Shown piece after piece: positions 62,424 through 64,000 of a DNA stretch of 64,000 nt. The stretch is from positions 766,001 to 830,000 of the forward strand of contig JAPMOS010000009.1 in assembly GCA_027972325.1 (NCBI GenBank), written 5' to 3'. The notes under the pieces are model-generated. The model had not been told where the DNA came from and did no database searches. It saw only the letters and a program-made list of their open reading frames with translations. Both the position numbers and the translations under genes were made by a program. The stretch comes from Paratrimastix pyriformis. Taxonomy: Eukaryota > Preaxostyla > Paratrimastigidae. How positions within the stretch are numbered: the first letter of the stretch is position 1; each line of letters opens with the position of its first letter.

Positions 62424-64000
62424 TCAGCCCCTCCGCCGGGGCGCGGGCGACGGCAGGTCAAAGAGGTCGGCCGCCTCGGGGAGATGGGGTGTTGACGGGT
62501 TGGGCGATGATGGGGCGGAGGACGGGACCAGTCGGCGGAGGGGCGCGCCCGGCCCACCCGCCTGCATGATGATGTGCACGTCGGCCGTCAGGGCCTCCAG
62601 GTGGGCGCCAAGATCATGCAGGGTCTGATCGGCCTTGGCACTGGCACCTGCAAAAAAGAGGGCGGGGAAAAAGGGGGAAGGTCGTTAATCACGTGAGACG
62701 CATCGCGTGGTGGAGTCGATCCCCGATGGCCCGGGCGTGGCTCCATCCCCAGCTGGTGGCAATTACCCCCCCCCCCCCCCCACACACACACACACACCAG
62801 GCGGGGAGCAAAAAACGGACTTCGCAGAGCCAGAATCTCCTGGGCCAGCACCCGCTCCCTCGCGGCGGCCTTCTTCTCACTGCGGGCCACCAGGGTCTGA
62901 CAGGCATCGCCCTCCTGCCGCTGGCGGTCATTCCAAGTGACCACCTGGATCCGCAGCCCTTCAACCCGCTCCATAACCGGTGCCAACAGCTGGCTGGCCG
63001 ATGGCTGTTGGTGGACTTGCTGGGACAGCGCGGCCAGGGCCACTTTGAGGTGGGCCAACTCGGTTTCAAGCGCCGGGGTTGAAGCCGCGTCATTGGCACC
63101 ATGATGTGGGGTTGGAGACGCATTCGGGGTTAAAGCCGCGTCATCACCACCATGATCATGATGGGGGGTTGGGGTGGAAGCCGCATCATCGGGACCAGGA
63201 TGGGGGGTGGGAGGGGGGATGTCGACGGGGTGGAGGGGGAGGGCGGTGGATATCGCCGGGGGGACGGAGGCCGCCAGGGTGGCCACGGCCATCGAGAGGC
63301 GCTCGTGCGCAAGCTGGGTGCAGAAAGGGTGATGAGTTGAAATGATGCTGATGATGCTGATGATTGGAAGATGATTGGATGAAGCTGATTGGAGGATGCT
63401 GATTGGAGGATGCTGATTGGAGGATGCTGATTGGATGATGTGATGCTGCTGATGCTGATGTTGATGCTGCTGATGCTGATGCTGATGCTGCTGATGCTGA
63501 TTGGATGATGATGATGATGATGATGATGCTGATGCTGATGCTTGTGGATGGTGATGGTGGGGTGATGGTGGTGACGGGTGATGGTGGTGATGGTGGTGAT
63601 GATGTGATGATGCCAACAACATACAAACTCCATCCATGTCCGGACCTTGAGCTCTTGGATGGACACCGCAGTCTGGTCGAGCCGGCAGGCCAGATCATCG
63701 ACACCGGGCGTCGACATGGCCGAGGTTGGAGCCGCAGCGGTAACAACAGCAACACCAGGGGTTGGAGCCACAGGGGCGTCAGAAGTCGGGGTTGGAGCCA
63801 CCATGCCGTCGGCGGGTGGGGTTAGTCCGACGGTGGTTGGAGCCACCATGCCGTCGGCGGGTGGGGTTAGACCGACGGGGGTTGGAGCCACATCTGATGT
63901 TGATGATGAAGGGGTTGGAGCCACCTCCGGGTCAACGGGATGCTGCTCACCCGGGGTTGGAGCCACACCGCCACCATCACCCGGCCGGTTCATGCCGACA
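62424..64000 (-). CDS. Coiled-coil protein with Val-Ala-Pro-Thr-Pro repeats (5' partial)
   Basis: Minus-strand gene open at the right window edge. The first visible exon carries repeats such as GVAPTP, EVAPTP and two copies of VGLTPPADGMVAPT, then DDLACRLDQTAVSIQELK. After a microsatellite intron (63325-63640) comes RLSMAVATLAASVP, Pro/His-rich spacers and a long helix (ALETELAHLKVALAALSQQV, LLAPVMERVEGLRIQV, EKKAAARERVLAQEILALR). A final exon (KADQTLHDLGAHLEALTADV) ends with a Pro/Ser-rich tail and TGA at 62424. Heptad-like leucines suggest a coiled coil. No enzyme domain is seen and no family recognised. Confidence 0.65.
63330..63615. repeat. GAT/GCTGAT microsatellite in the coiled-coil gene intron
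   Basis: Units of GATTGGAGGATGCT (three copies near 63390-63430), GCTGATGCTGAT and GGTGAT fill the intron. Confidence 0.9.

Overview
The window is nuclear DNA of a GC-rich unicellular eukaryote. Most genes are split by short spliceosomal introns (about 46-120 nt where frames let me place them). There is a canonical histone H3 gene, an eIF4A gene and a vertebrate-type TTAGGG telomere array. A free-living, GC-rich protist fits; I cannot name the species from sequence alone. Introns, rather than spacers, carry most of the microsatellites and the long homopolymer C runs. The 5' splice sites are unusual: most of those I could place read GTC(T/C)G(T/C) rather than GTRAGT.

Layout. 2-3342: last module of a non-ribosomal peptide synthetase with one intron. 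3374-5507: subtelomeric tandem repeats, TTAGGG arrays and an N gap, so the left 5.5 kb probably ends in a true telomere and the scaffold is joined across it. 5645-8855: minus-strand genes, one encoding a pseudophosphatase. 9805-11849: eIF4A-type helicase. 12323-30247: a block where NADAR-domain genes and ADP-ribosyltransferase (ART) genes alternate: NADAR-A (minus) diverges from ART1 (plus); ART3 (plus, WWE-zinc-ART) converges on NADAR-B (minus); ART2 (minus) lies just upstream of a double-NADAR gene (minus). 30749-33810: RRM protein. 33985-35671: small membrane protein. 35988-43299: one 16-exon gene joining RRM-like, DEAH-helicase-like, RING-IBR, PARP and two WWE regions. 44381-45465: ART4, a near copy of the ART2 catalytic domain. 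45918-46328: histone H3 with a 3' stem-loop. 46778-50413: a phosphotransferase fused to a hexapeptide acetyltransferase. 50946-53238: two eS30-like paralogues sharing an identical second exon, with a small minus-strand gene between them. 53545-54404: TLC-domain membrane protein. 54676-60299: UPF1-like SF1 helicase. 60723-61269: probable myristoylated zinc-ribbon protein. 62424-end: coiled-coil protein, 5' end outside.

The main biological signal is the concentration of ADP-ribose chemistry: four stand-alone ARTs, a PARP-WWE fusion and four NADAR domains in about 33 kb. ARTs add ADP-ribose; some NADAR proteins remove it from guanine bases or hydrolyse related N-glycosidic bonds. The pairing suggests a writer/eraser locus, perhaps defensive or regulatory. 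That is inference from gene content and order. No virus-like elements were recognised.
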